Positions 17,063 to 26,176 of a DNA stretch of 64,000 nt are shown piece after piece. A program made the position numbers and the translations under genes. The notes below the pieces were generated by a model that had not been told where the DNA came from, ran no database searches, and saw only the letters and a list, made by a program, of their open reading frames with translations. The number at the start of each line of letters is the position of its first letter. Positions within the stretch are counted from its first letter, which is position 1. The stretch spans positions 124,001-188,000 of the forward strand of contig JAWKRB010000010.1 in assembly GCA_041389885.1 (NCBI GenBank). Reading direction: 5' to 3'. This stretch comes from JAWKRB01 sp041389885 (GTDB lineage: Bacteria > Myxococcota_A > Polyangia > Polyangiales > Ga0077539).

Positions 17063-20000
17063 GGAGGGGCCTCAACTCGTCGCTCCCCACGAGCTCGAGG
17101 TAGAGCCCCCAGGTGCGCGGACACGCCTCTCTCGCAGCGCATTCGCGACACGGAGGGGGCACGGGCCGCTGCCCCTCACGCCCCTCGGCCAGCGACTCGT
17201 GGAGCACGTGCAAATCGTCGACGCGGTGGCGCGCCCAGTCCTGCGAAGACTCGCCGCCGCCGCGCGCCTCGGGGGGGAGGTGACAGAAGGGCACGGCCTC
17301 GGTGCTCGCCTCGAGGCCCGCGCGCGCCGCGAGGCCCAGCGCGTGCCGCAGGTACGGCGCGACCGTCGAGAGCCGCGGCACCTCGTCGATCAGCACGCGG
17401 TCGCGCAGCTCGACGGGGCGCGGAAAATTGAACTGCACCCGGCGCACGCCGAGCTTCGAGAGCATCGAGACCACGGCGCCGAGGCCGCGGAGGTTGCTCC
17501 GCAGCAGGGGCACGCTCGCCTGCAGCACCCTGCCCGCCCGCGCGAGCGCCTGGAGCGCGAGCACGCTCGGGCGAAAGCTCCCGCGGGCGCCGCTGAGCCG
17601 GTCGTGCAGCGCCTCCTCGCCCGCCAGGACCATCACGTCGAAGGCGTCGACCCCCGCCGACAGCAGCGCCTCGCGCCGCGGGATCGACGCCAGCGCGTGC
17701 CCGTCGGTCTGCACCTGCACGTAGCGATAGCCCATCGCGCGCGCGCGCCGCACCAGCGCCGGGAGGTCGTCTCGGAGCGTCGCCTCGCCGCGCAGCACCA
17801 CGAGCTCGTCGCACCCCGCGCGACGTCCCTCGGCCAGCGCGCGCAGCGCGTCGTCGTGGCTCCGCGGCGCGCCCGCGGGCGACTCGCGCAGGTCGCGCAC
17901 CGTGCAGTGCGCGCACGCGAGGTCGCAGTCGGTGGTCAGCCGCAGCGAGAGCCGGCGCCCCCCAGGGAGCGCCGCGAGGGCGCGGTCGTCGAGCGCCGCG
18001 GGGGCCTCGGGAGATGGTTCGACCACGAACGACCCGATGGCGAGGGCGTCGGCGCCGAGGGCGTAGAAGCTCCGGAGCGCGTCCTGCGGCGTGCACACGA
18101 TGGGCTCGCCGCGGCGGTTGAACGACGTGTTGAGGACCATGGGCACCCCGGTGCGGGCGAAGAACGCCGAGATCATCGCGTGGTAGCGCGGGTGCGTCTC
18201 GGCGTGCACCACCTGGGGGCGCGCCGTGCCGTCGACGTGCACCACCGCGGGCACCCGCGCGCGCATCGCCTCCCTCACGGTCAGCGTGAACACCATGAAG
18301 CGCGCGTCGAACGCCCGCTCGAACCAGTCGCCCTCGTGCCCCGCGAGCACCGACGGGCCGAAGGGCCGCCAGGGCTCTCGAGACTTCATCGCGTTGACCC
18401 GCGCGTGCATCGCGGGGTCGGCGGGGTTGGCGAGCAGGCTCCGCCCCCCGAGCGCGCGGGGCCCGAACTCCATCGCGCCCTGAAACCAGCAGACCACCTT
18501 CGAGGCTGCGAGCATCGCCGCGACCTCGTCGGCCACCGAGTCGACCCGGCGGTAGCGCGCCCCGGCGTGGCGCAGCGCCCGCTCGATCTCCGCGTCGCCG
18601 AACGACGGACCCAGCATCGCGTGGGTCATGCGCGCGGGCGCCGCGCCCCCCTCCATCGACCAGGCCTCCAGCGCCGCGCCGAGCGCCGTGCCCGCGTCGT
18701 TCGCGCCGGGCTGCACGAAGACCTCGTCGAGGCCGAAGCGCTGACGCAGCGACTCGTTCATGCGGCAGTTGAGCGCGACGCCGCCGGCGATCGCGAGCGC
18801 GTCCACGGGCGCCCCACGGGCGCCGCGGAGCACGAAGCCCGCCGCGGCCTCCTCGAGCGCGCGCTGCGCGGAGGCCGCGAGGTCTCGCTGGGCCTGCGTC
18901 CAATCGCCTTGTCCCGCATGGCGATACGACGCGAGTCGGTCGATCGACGACTCGTGCGCGACGGTGCGCGCGCCGTCGTCGCCGAGCGCGTCGGAGAGGT
19001 CGACCTTGGGCTCGCCGAAGGCCGCGAGGGCCATGGTGCTCCCCTGGCCGTGCCCGCCGAAGCCCAGCAGGCGCGTGACGCCCTCGTACACGCCGCCCAC
19101 CGAGCGGTCGGTGAGCGCGAGGAGGGTGTGGGCCAGGCGCAGCGCGCCGCCCTCGCCCCGCCAGAGCGCCGCGGACTCGCGGTCGCCGCGCCCGTCGACG
19201 GTGAGCACCCACGCGTCGCGCTGCCCCGAGAGCCGCCAGGCCGAGGCCGCGTGCGCCCGGTGGTGCGGGATGAAGCGCACCCTCCCCGCCCGCACCGGGG
19301 GCACGTCGCGCCCCTCGTCGAGGAAGGGGATCGCCCCCACGAAGCGCCCGTGCAGCCCGTTCACCGCGACGAGGTCGACGTCGTCGAGGGTGATCCCCTG
19401 CGACTCGAGCAGCGCGCGCACGGGCTTGCGGCACAGCGCCTCTTCGAGCGCGAGGGTCGGGTCGACGGCCGCGGTCACCCCCTCGCGCCCCAGAGGGTGC
19501 CACCCCGCGTGGCGCTCGCGCGTGAGGCGCTCGAGCTCGACGGCGCCCACCACCTCGCCGTCTCGCAGCAGCGCGGCGGCGTGCTCCTGCATCGTCATCA
19601 CCGCGAGGCCCAGCACCCATTTCGGCGCGGGCGCGTCGGCGGCGCGTGGCGCGAGCCAGCTCGGCGGAAAGGGCGCGGGCAGCAGCGGCCCCGGCGCGCC
19701 GGTGAGCCGCGAGAGCCACCCTGGGCGGTGCGCGAGGGCGCGGGCGTGCGTCGCCGCGTCGTCGCCGTAGAGCGGGCGGATCGCGTCGACCGGGCAGTGC
19801 TCCACGCACTCGTGGCAGCGCACGCAGGCGTCGAGGTCGTCGGTGGTCGGGCGCGCCCGCGCGTCGAGGTATCCCGTGGGGCACACCTGCGCGCAGCGTC
19901 CGCAGCTCGTGCAGCGGTCGGGGTCCACCGCGACGGCGCTGGCGGGTCGTTCGGGCCGCGGCGCCGCCACCGTGGGCCTGCGCCCCACGCGCCACACGAG

Positions 20001-20744
20001 CCCGTCGAGGAGCACGTCGGGCGCGCGCTCGACGGGGGCGCCCGCGAGCTCTTCGCGCAGCAGCGACGCGAGCGACGCGAGGGCTTCGAAGCGCCACGCC
20101 GCGGCCACGAGCGCGGCCTGACGCACGCCCTCCGCGCCGCCGGGGCGCACCCAGAGCAGCAGGTGCATCGCCGGCGACTCGACGCCCGGCGCCCGCGCGA
20201 GCTCCCGCGCGCCGCCGCGGGTGGGCACGAGCACCGAGAGCGTCGCCGTCGTCGAGAGCCCAGCCGCCGCCGCCACCACCGCCCGCGCGAGGCCCGCGTG
20301 GAGCGCGTCGTCGCAGGGGGCCGACGAGATCGTTCGACCTCGAACGATCGCCCCTGGGGGCGCGAAGGGCGCGAGGCGCGAGGCGAGGTCCGCGAGGGCG
20401 GGCGCGAAGCCCGCGTCGGGGTCGAAGACCTCGGCGAGGGCGACGAGCTCGGGGGGGCGCGCGCGCAGGTCGACCACGGTGACGTCCTCGACCGCGGGCT
20501 CGAGCGCGTCGAGGGAGACGGGGGTGAGCGGCGAGAGGCGCACCCGGAGCGCGGTGAGCGCGCGCGCGACGTCGTCTCGCCGGAGGTCGGCGTCGTGGCA
20601 CCGCAGCCGCACGCCGTCGTCGCCGACCTCGACGCGGGCGGCGCGGAGCCCGGCGGCGCGGAGGTCGGAGGCGATCGCGTCGGGCGCGACGCGGGTGCCG
20701 AAGAAGCAGGTGATCGGGGGTTCGAGGCGGTCGTGCGCGTTCAT
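17055..20744 (-). CDS. Fusion protein: unknown domain + 2x[4Fe-4S] ferredoxin + NodU/TobZ-type carbamoyltransferase + radical SAM
   Basis: One uninterrupted 1229-residue frame. Residues 1-265 are not recognised. Residues about 273-322 hold two ferredoxin clusters, CTSCGRCAQVCP and CVRCHECVEHCP. Residues about 375-910 are an O-carbamoyltransferase of the NodU/CmcH/TobZ family: HHRAHAASAW metal-site His residues, VDGRGDRESA, AGGVALNC, then the C-terminal domain with QGAMEFGPRALGGRSLLANP and SREPWRPFGPSVL. Residues about 930-1229 are a radical SAM domain with CDLACAHC (Cys940, 944, 947), RGEATLRDDL in place of GGEPTLRPDL, and a late Cys set (1154, 1199, 1202, 1208) that could bind an auxiliary cluster. 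TobZ-type enzymes transfer carbamoyl from carbamoyl phosphate via carbamoyl-adenylate. The combined reaction is unknown. Confidence 0.88.
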   Translation of the reverse strand: MNAHDRLEPPITCFFGTRVAPDAIASDLRAAGLRAARVEVGDDGVRLRCHDADLRRDDVARALTALRVRLSPLTPVSLDALEPAVEDVTVVDLRARPPELVALAEVFDPDAGFAPALADLASRLAPFAPPGAIVRGRTISSAPCDDALHAGLARAVVAAAAGLSTTATLSVLVPTRGGARELARAPGVESPAMHLLLWVRPGGAEGVRQAALVAAAWRFEALASLASLLREELAGAPVERAPDVLLDGLVWRVGRRPTVAAPRPERPASAVAVDPDRCTSCGRCAQVCPTGYLDARARPTTDDLDACVRCHECVEHCPVDAIRPLYGDDAATHARALAHRPGWLSRLTGAPGPLLPAPFPPSWLAPRAADAPAPKWVLGLAVMTMQEHAAALLRDGEVVGAVELERLTRERHAGWHPLGREGVTAAVDPTLALEEALCRKPVRALLESQGITLDDVDLVAVNGLHGRFVGAIPFLDEGRDVPPVRAGRVRFIPHHRAHAASAWRLSGQRDAWVLTVDGRGDRESAALWRGEGGALRLAHTLLALTDRSVGGVYEGVTRLLGFGGHGQGSTMALAAFGEPKVDLSDALGDDGARTVAHESSIDRLASYRHAGQGDWTQAQRDLAASAQRALEEAAAGFVLRGARGAPVDALAIAGGVALNCRMNESLRQRFGLDEVFVQPGANDAGTALGAALEAWSMEGGAAPARMTHAMLGPSFGDAEIERALRHAGARYRRVDSVADEVAAMLAASKVVCWFQGAMEFGPRALGGRSLLANPADPAMHARVNAMKSREPWRPFGPSVLAGHEGDWFERAFDARFMVFTLTVREAMRARVPAVVHVDGTARPQVVHAETHPRYHAMISAFFARTGVPMVLNTSFNRRGEPIVCTPQDALRSFYALGADALAIGSFVVEPSPEAPAALDDRALAALPGGRRLSLRLTTDCDLACAHCTVRDLRESPAGAPRSHDDALRALAEGRRAGCDELVVLRGEATLRDDLPALVRRARAMGYRYVQVQTDGHALASIPRREALLSAGVDAFDVMVLAGEEALHDRLSGARGSFRPSVLALQALARAGRVLQASVPLLRSNLRGLGAVVSMLSKLGVRRVQFNFPRPVELRDRVLIDEVPRLSTVAPYLRHALGLAARAGLEASTEAVPFCHLPPEARGGGESSQDWARHRVDDLHVLHESLAEGREGQRPVPPPCRECAAREACPRTWGLYLELVGSDELRPLHD
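20328..20349. other. Perfect 10-bp inverted repeat with 2-base loop inside the fusion gene
   Basis: The arms GATCGTTCGA and TCGAACGATC are separated by two bases. They lie about 400 bp into the coding region (around codons 132-139). The arms are AT-richer than the surroundings. The element could be an operator or chance; no function is claimed. Confidence 0.5.
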
Positions 20745-20785
20745 CCCGACGGAGGTTCTACCCTCGTCGGGCGCGGCGCGGGGAG

Positions 20786-21592
20786 TCAGCCGACGTTGCG
20801 CACCGCGAGGGGGCGGGCGGGCGGCGGAAAGGCGCGGAGCTCGTCGGCGATCACCCGGTTCGTGTCGAAGTACACCTGCCAGTAGTGGTCGGTGTGGCAG
20901 TACGGGCGCACGGCGAGGAGCGGGCCGAACTCGTTGAACTCGAGGATCTCGACGTCGGGGCCGTTGCTGGCGTCGAGGTTCTTCACCCGGTCCTTGATCG
21001 CGGCGCGCAGGGTCTCGACGACCTTGCCCACGTCGGCGGCGCCGGAGATCTGGGCCTTGAGGTCGACGCGGCGAAAGGGGTTCGCGCTGAAGTTGACGAT
21101 GTCACCCGAGAAGACCTTCCCGTTGCCGACGAAGGTGCGAACGTTGTCGGGGGTGTCGAGGGCGGTGACGAAGAGCCCGATCTCCTTCACGGTCCCGGTG
21201 ATCCCGCCGACGTTGACGAAGTCGCCCACGCGCACGGGGCGGAGCACCACCATGAAGGCGCCCGACGCGAAGTTCGACAGCATGCCCGACCACGCGGTGC
21301 CGATCGCGAGGCCCGCGCCCGCGAGGAGCGCCGCGAAGCTCGTGGTCTCGACCCCGAAGCGCCCGAGGATCGCGAGCACGAGAAAGATCGTCAGCGCGAC
21401 GTTGAGCGTGTTGACGATGTACGACGTGATGGTGTCGTCGATCTTTCGCGCGCCCAGCGTGCGACGGAGGATCGCGTTGACCGCGCCGATGGCCCAGCGA
21501 CCCACGACCCAGATCGCGATGGCGCTCGCGGCCTTGAGAATCAGCTCAAGCCCCGTGGCCTTCAGTGTGATGATCGCCTGAGTGAAATCCAT
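20786..21592 (-). CDS. mscS: Small mechanosensitive channel (MscS family)
   Basis: The 268-residue protein is the size of E. coli MscS. It has three N-terminal helices. The pore-lining third helix is Ala/Gly-rich (AALLAGAGLAIGTAWSGMLSNFASGAFMVVLRP), followed by the beta domain start VRVGDFVNVGGITGTVKEIGLF and the cytoplasmic vestibule. It would gate on membrane tension to release osmolytes. A GGGAGGAG ribosome-binding site sits just upstream of the ATG. The downstream fusion gene begins 41 bp after its stop on the same strand, so it may be the first gene of that operon. Confidence 0.92.
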   Translation of the reverse strand: MDFTQAIITLKATGLELILKAASAIAIWVVGRWAIGAVNAILRRTLGARKIDDTITSYIVNTLNVALTIFLVLAILGRFGVETTSFAALLAGAGLAIGTAWSGMLSNFASGAFMVVLRPVRVGDFVNVGGITGTVKEIGLFVTALDTPDNVRTFVGNGKVFSGDIVNFSANPFRRVDLKAQISGAADVGKVVETLRAAIKDRVKNLDASNGPDVEILEFNEFGPLLAVRPYCHTDHYWQVYFDTNRVIADELRAFPPPARPLAVRNVG

Positions 21593-21688
21593 GCGCTCTC
21601 CTCCCTGTTGAATGGCACCGCCCGAAATCGAGCGGCGGGAGAGTGCATGAATCAGGAGAATGCGTCTACCGAAGCGCCTCGCGGGACC

Positions 21689-22420
21689 TCAGACCTGGTC
21701 AGCGCCTCCGAGCTCGAGTCGGAGCGCCATGGGGAAGAGCACGTTGCTCTCGAGGTGGATGTGCATGTGCAGGTCGAGCTGCAGCGCGCGCATCCCTTCG
21801 TAGAGCGCGCGCCAGCTCGCGCAGGCCTCCGCCGGGGGCGTGTACCCGCTGGTGCGCGCCTCGAGCTCGGCGAGGATGCGCCCGGCGCCCTCGTGCTCGC
21901 GGTTCATCGCCTGAATGGGGTGGCGCACGCTGCCAAAGGGCACCGGCCCGAGCGGTCGCGACGCGGCCCGCCGCGCCTCGACCTCGCGGATGTACGGGAA
22001 CAGCACCGCCTCCTCCCTCGACAGGTGGGGGATCAGCTCATCGCGCAGCGCGCCCAGCGCGGAGGCGATCTGCGCGAGGTCGGGGTGCGCGTCGCCGTGC
22101 CGCGCGAGCACCTTCGCCATGAGCGCGGCGAGGCGCTCGAAGCTCTCTCGCGTGTACACGTGGTGCGTGTTGACCAGGTGTCGAATGAGGGCCGAGGCCC
22201 CCGCGGAGCTCCAGTCGACCAGGGCCTTCGTGGGCGCGCGCTGGGCGTCGACGATCCTCGCGACGACGTCCTCGGGCCGCAGCCCGGCGTCGTCGCAGGC
22301 GTCGCGCAGCCTCCGCGCGCCGTTGCAGCAGTAGTCGAGGCGCAGCGCCTCGAAGACCGCGGCGGCCTGGGGCACCCTCGCCGCGATGTTGCCGACGGTG
22401 TCTTGAACGTTGATCTCCAT
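21689..22420 (-). CDS. Iron-sulfur cluster repair di-iron protein (RIC/ScdA/YtfE type)
   Basis: The protein starts with an ScdA_N (DUF542) domain: VGNIAARVPQAAAVFEALRLDYCCNGARRL. A hemerythrin-like HHE domain follows, with His/Glu ligand positions in LIRHLVNTHHVYTRE, LIPHLSREEAVLFPYI, MNREHEGAG and HMHIHLESNVLFP. Such proteins hold a non-haem di-iron centre and help repair iron-sulfur clusters after nitrosative or oxidative damage. The ATG at 22420 is preceded by GAGGGAG; an upstream start at 22573 would add a non-conserved Arg-rich extension. It lies next to an operon with iron-sulfur enzymes. Confidence 0.9.
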   Translation of the reverse strand: MEINVQDTVGNIAARVPQAAAVFEALRLDYCCNGARRLRDACDDAGLRPEDVVARIVDAQRAPTKALVDWSSAGASALIRHLVNTHHVYTRESFERLAALMAKVLARHGDAHPDLAQIASALGALRDELIPHLSREEAVLFPYIREVEARRAASRPLGPVPFGSVRHPIQAMNREHEGAGRILAELEARTSGYTPPAEACASWRALYEGMRALQLDLHMHIHLESNVLFPMALRLELGGADQV

Positions 22421-22588
22421 GAGACTCCCTCGCGCTCTCTCACCCCGCGCGAGCGCGGGACGATCCACCCGATCCAGCGCCCACGAGACGCAGCACGGAT
22501 CGGACCAGCGCCCCCGCGCGCCCGTTGCGTCGCCCCTGATCCCCGACGCGCGCATCGTGCGCGCACGACGCACGCCCCTCCCTGGGGC

Positions 22589-23566
22589 TCAGCCTGGGGA
22601 GGCGGCCTGCTGCCGGGTCACGACCTCGTTGATGGGCCGCACCTGACAGCCGCCGCTGCCGTCGAAGCGCACGCCGGCCACGCGCCAGAAGTCGTTGCGT
22701 TCGCCGCGGTCGCCCATGAGCCCCCGCGAGAACTGCGCGACGCGCTGCTCGCCGCAATACACGACCACCTGGGCGTTGGTGATCCCCGACTGACCGTGCG
22801 ACGAGTAATAGTGCACCCCCACGGTGTACTCCCCGTTGGTGTGCGGAACGTCCACCCGGATGTTCTCCGGCCCCCTGCCGTCGACGTCATCGACATCGAG
22901 CCACCGCGCCTGGGGCGACGCCTCGGCGCTGCCCTCGGGCGTCCGGCTCGCGTAGTAGCAGTCGCTCGGGGTGAACCACCGGGGCACGGGCTGCGAGGCC
23001 AGGTGCAGGTCAACGTCGGTGCCGTCGGTGTCCCACGAGAGCTCGACGCGAAGGCCGTGCCCCAGCATCGACACGGTGGTCTCGCACGAGGTGGTCGCCC
23101 CCTGCTCGTCGCGCGCGTCGAGGTGCACGGTGTAGTCACCGACGATCACCGAGGTGAAGGGCACCTCGGCGCCCATCGCCACGATGCTGTCCGAGTCGTT
23201 GGGGTCGAAGCGGGGCGCGAAGCGATACCACCGCGCCTGCGGCGACTGCGTCACGGTCCAGCGAAGGCGCGTCCCCGGCGCGTAGCCCTCGGCGCGGAGC
23301 GTCACGGGCGAGCCCGCGAGGGCGCGCTGCGGCGAGGGGCAACGCAGCCCTCCCCCGGCGCCGACGGCGACCTCAGGAGGCGTCGCCTCGACCGGGCCGG
23401 TGATCACCCGCCCCGGCTCGGTCACCACCACGGCGGGCGGCTGCGGCTCCGTGGCGATCACGAGGGTCTCGGGCGTGTGCACGGTGGTGACGGTCACGAG
23501 CGTCGGCGAGGGCGCGCTCGCGCACCCGGCGAGGGCGAGGATCATCGGCAGGGGGCTGTGCTTCAT
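22589..23566 (-). CDS. Secreted lipoprotein with DUF2135-like domain
   Basis: This 325-residue lipoprotein has the signal MILALAGC. A Thr/Val/Pro-rich linker follows, then an Ig-like region (GSPVTLRAEGYAPGTRLRWTV ... DYTVHLDARDEQG). The C-terminal domain begins LRVELSWDTDGTDVDLHL, continues with DVDDVDGRGPENIRVDVP, and resembles DUF2135/YfaP-type domains. The MopE-like lipoprotein ends with a related DMDLHV block. It is probably on the outer membrane or surface. The function is unknown. Confidence 0.7.
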   Translation of the reverse strand: MKHSPLPMILALAGCASAPSPTLVTVTTVHTPETLVIATEPQPPAVVVTEPGRVITGPVEATPPEVAVGAGGGLRCPSPQRALAGSPVTLRAEGYAPGTRLRWTVTQSPQARWYRFAPRFDPNDSDSIVAMGAEVPFTSVIVGDYTVHLDARDEQGATTSCETTVSMLGHGLRVELSWDTDGTDVDLHLASQPVPRWFTPSDCYYASRTPEGSAEASPQARWLDVDDVDGRGPENIRVDVPHTNGEYTVGVHYYSSHGQSGITNAQVVVYCGEQRVAQFSRGLMGDRGERNDFWRVAGVRFDGSGGCQVRPINEVVTRQQAASPG

Positions 23567-23602
23567 GGTGGTTGAACCAGAAACGCCCGCCGCCGTTGGC
23601 GC

Positions 23603-24394
23603 TTACATCCAGAATCGCACGCCCAGGAGCGGCCCGCCGAAGTCCGCCACGGGGCCCTCGACCATGGGAAAGAGGATCAGGTGCGTCCACCCCGCGAAGA
23701 GCTCGGTGCGATCGAAGATCACCCCCGCGGTGAGTCGCGCCGAGACCATCCCCGCGCGCCCGAGCACGCCGCCCGTGAGCTCGGCCGACACGACCAGCGG
23801 GCGCACGGGAAACGCGTCCATCGCGAAGCCCGCCTCTGCCCCGCTGGCGTCTCCCGCGGCGTCGAGAAACGACACCATCCCGGCGAGCGCCCTCACCCGC
23901 GCGGGTCCTCCGTCGGTGATCGCGTAGGCCACCCGCGCGCCGACGAGCCCCGCCCACACCGCGACGCCCTCCTCCCGCTCCACCAGCGCGCTGCCCCGGA
24001 GCTCGACCTCGATGGCGCCGAAGATCATTCGCATGCCGAGGCCCGCGCGGCCGACGGAGGGCAGGAGCATTCCCCCTTCGAGGCTCATCACCACGGCGAT
24101 GCCTCGGCTGTCGCCTGCGGCGTCGGCAGGGAGCTCGAAGCCCGTGATCCCCAAGGCGTAGGGGTGCGCGAGGTATCGCCGGGAGAGGTTCCAGGGCGAG
24201 CGTCGCCGAGGCGAGCGCAGGTCGCGCCCCGAGGGTCGGTTGCGCGACGACTCCCGCTCGTTGGGGTTGTTGTCGCTCGAGGGCCTGGGCGTCGATCGCC
24301 CCTCGTGAATCGTGCGAGACATCTGCCGAAGCTGCTGCGCGAGCGAGGTCGAAGGGAGCAGCAGCGCACACAGCGTCAGCGCGACTCGGGTCAT
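23603..24394 (-). CDS. Exported, possibly outer-membrane beta-barrel protein
   Basis: The function is not recognised. It has a clear Sec signal peptide (VALTLCALLLPSTSLAQ). A basic, Ser/Arg/Pro-rich linker of about 50 residues follows. The C-terminal 190 residues show alternating hydrophobic/polar strands and the last residues are GGPLLGVRFWM, an aromatic-ended strand as in outer-membrane barrels. No catalytic motif is visible. Its start is 9 bp after the Nudix gene stop on the same strand, so the two probably share a transcript. Confidence 0.6.
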   Translation of the reverse strand: MTRVALTLCALLLPSTSLAQQLRQMSRTIHEGRSTPRPSSDNNPNERESSRNRPSGRDLRSPRRRSPWNLSRRYLAHPYALGITGFELPADAAGDSRGIAVVMSLEGGMLLPSVGRAGLGMRMIFGAIEVELRGSALVEREEGVAVWAGLVGARVAYAITDGGPARVRALAGMVSFLDAAGDASGAEAGFAMDAFPVRPLVVSAELTGGVLGRAGMVSARLTAGVIFDRTELFAGWTHLILFPMVEGPVADFGGPLLGVRFWM

Positions 24395-24403
24395 GGCGCG
24401 CCG

Positions 24404-24976
24404 CTACGACCGGGCTTCGTCGTCGGTCACCCTCGGCACGTCGAGGAACCACAGCAGGGAGAACAGCTTCACGTCGACCTGCGTGTCGGGCGGCGGGCTC
24501 ATCAGCGCCCGCGCGAGCTCGAGCCGCGGCACGGCGAGCAGCTCCATCGCCTCGAGGGCCTCGAGCTCGGGCTCCTGCACCCTCCGAGCGTCGCGGGCGA
24601 TGAAGTACACGATCTCGTCGGTGGTGAGCCCCGCGTTGAAGGGGCCGCGCATGAGGGTCTCCCAGCGCTCCGACGCGTAGCCCGTCTCTTCGAGGAGCTC
24701 GCGCTTCGCGGTCTCGAGGGGGCTCTCCCCCGCCTTGTCCATCAGCCCCGCGGGGACCTCCAGCATCCAGCTCCGCGCGGGGACGCGAAAGGTGCGCAGC
24801 AGCAGCACGTGGTCGTCTTCGGTGACCGCGACGATCGCGACGATCGGGCCGTGCGTGCGGCGCTCGATGAGCTCCCAGTGGTGAACCCCGCCGTCGGGCG
24901 TGCGCACCTCCCGGCGCAGCATGCGAATCCACCGACCCGAATAGACCACCTCGTCGTCGCCGAACTGAAAGGGCAT
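24404..24976 (-). CDS. Nudix hydrolase (ADP-ribose pyrophosphatase-like)
   Basis: This 190-residue protein has a complete Nudix box, GESPLETAKRELLEETGYAS, that is GX5EX7REUXEEXGU. It is preceded by VPARSWMLEVPAGLMD, where E.PAG is typical of ADP-ribose pyrophosphatases. The enzyme would hydrolyse ADP-ribose or another nucleoside diphosphate derivative in the cytoplasm with Mg2+. The N-terminal WIRMLRREVRTPDGG strand matches ADPRase dimer domains. Confidence 0.88.
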   Translation of the reverse strand: MPFQFGDDEVVYSGRWIRMLRREVRTPDGGVHHWELIERRTHGPIVAIVAVTEDDHVLLLRTFRVPARSWMLEVPAGLMDKAGESPLETAKRELLEETGYASERWETLMRGPFNAGLTTDEIVYFIARDARRVQEPELEALEAMELLAVPRLELARALMSPPPDTQVDVKLFSLLWFLDVPRVTDDEARS

Positions 24977-25042
24977 GGCCCCGAAGGTAGCGAACGAAGC
25001 CGTCCCCGCGCGAGGGAACGGTCCCCGGGGCGAGGCGAGGGG

Positions 25043-26176
25043 CTACATCAGCGTGCCGCTCACGACCCAGCGCTGGTTGGTGCACTCGGGCGCGGCGGAG
25101 CAGCCCAGGGGAGGCAGGGCGTCGACGAAGGTGAGCGTGAGCGTGCCGTTGAAGCGGCGGCCGTCGATGAAGTTCCCCTCGAGGCGATAGTCCTCGTGGC
25201 AGCTCCCCGGATTTCGGCAGGAGACCGAGAACGACTGCCCCACCGGCGAGGCCCCCCGCATCCCCTCCATGCAGGGCACGCCGTTCACCGAAAGCATCCC
25301 GCCGACGTAGCTGAATTGCAGGTTGGAGATGTTCAGGTTGATGACCGGCGTGCCCAGGAGCGACGAGCACATGTAGCGAACCGGCGGCGCGATCGCGTAG
25401 ATCCCCGACGGCACCGACATGCTCATGCACGTGGGGTCCATGGTGTGCGTGCACATCCCGGCGTCGCCCTCGACGCAGGCGTCGATGGTGCAGGCCACGC
25501 CGTCGTCGCAGGCGATGGGCGTGCCCGCGGAGCACGCGAGCTCCGAGCAGCGCTCGACGCCGTTGCAGCGCAGGCCGTCGTCGCAGTCTTGATCCGAGGA
25601 GCACGAGCGCTCGGCGACGCACCCCATCCCGGCGCGGCACACGCGCCCGGCGCCGCAGCGCGCGTTCTGGGCGACGTGAATGCACTGCCCCGAGGCGTTG
25701 CAGGTGTCTTCGGTGCAGTCGAGGCGGTCGTCGCAGTCCGCGGGGGCGGCGCAGCGCCCGCTGGTGCCCCCGGCGCCGCAGCCGGTCTCCAGGCAGCGCT
25801 GGCCGCTGGGGCACTGGTCGTCTTGCGGGGAGTTGCGGCAGGTGCCGTCGACGAGGCAGGAGTCGCGGGTGCAGGCGACGTTGTCGTCGCAGTCGGCCGC
25901 GCGGGCGCAGCGCCTCGCGCCGGGCGCCGCGCAGCCGACGCCCACGGTGCACACCTGCGGGGCCGCGCACATGCTGTTGTCCGCGAGGTGCTCGCAGACG
26001 CCGCCGACGACGCACACGTCGCGGGTGCAGGGGATTCGATCGTCGCACTGCGCGTTCGAGGTGCAGGCGGAGGCCGTCGCGGCGTCGGCGGCGCCGAAGG
26101 AGCGCGTGCCGCTGTCGGAGCACCCCAGCATCGCGAACAGCGCCAGCGCGACCGGGACCGAGGATCGGTGTCTCAT
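25043..26176 (-). CDS. Cys-rich repeat lipoprotein, downstream member of a tandem pair
   Basis: The start ATG at 26176 overlaps the stop of the upstream paralogue as TGATG, with GGAG about ten bases upstream. This fixes the start and implies coupled translation. The signal is VALALFAMLGC. At least four units of C-x5-CDD-x5-CTxDxC-x6-C-x8-C-x5-C follow (for example DCDDNVACTRDSCLVDGTC). A C-terminal domain of about 130 residues starts SGIYAIAPPVRYMCSS. Its sequence parallels the neighbour's C-terminus. These repeats occur widely in myxobacterial surface lipoproteins; the function is unknown. Confidence 0.75.
   Translation of the reverse strand: MRHRSSVPVALALFAMLGCSDSGTRSFGAADAATASACTSNAQCDDRIPCTRDVCVVGGVCEHLADNSMCAAPQVCTVGVGCAAPGARRCARAADCDDNVACTRDSCLVDGTCRNSPQDDQCPSGQRCLETGCGAGGTSGRCAAPADCDDRLDCTEDTCNASGQCIHVAQNARCGAGRVCRAGMGCVAERSCSSDQDCDDGLRCNGVERCSELACSAGTPIACDDGVACTIDACVEGDAGMCTHTMDPTCMSMSVPSGIYAIAPPVRYMCSSLLGTPVINLNISNLQFSYVGGMLSVNGVPCMEGMRGASPVGQSFSVSCRNPGSCHEDYRLEGNFIDGRRFNGTLTLTFVDALPPLGCSAAPECTNQRWVVSGTLM

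Noticed and set aside
17043..20885. A 1280-residue open frame on the plus strand opposite the fusion gene
   Set aside because: It is very rich in Arg, His, Val and Glu, has no domain pattern, and mirrors a gene with full motif support on the other strand. It is a GC-bias shadow.
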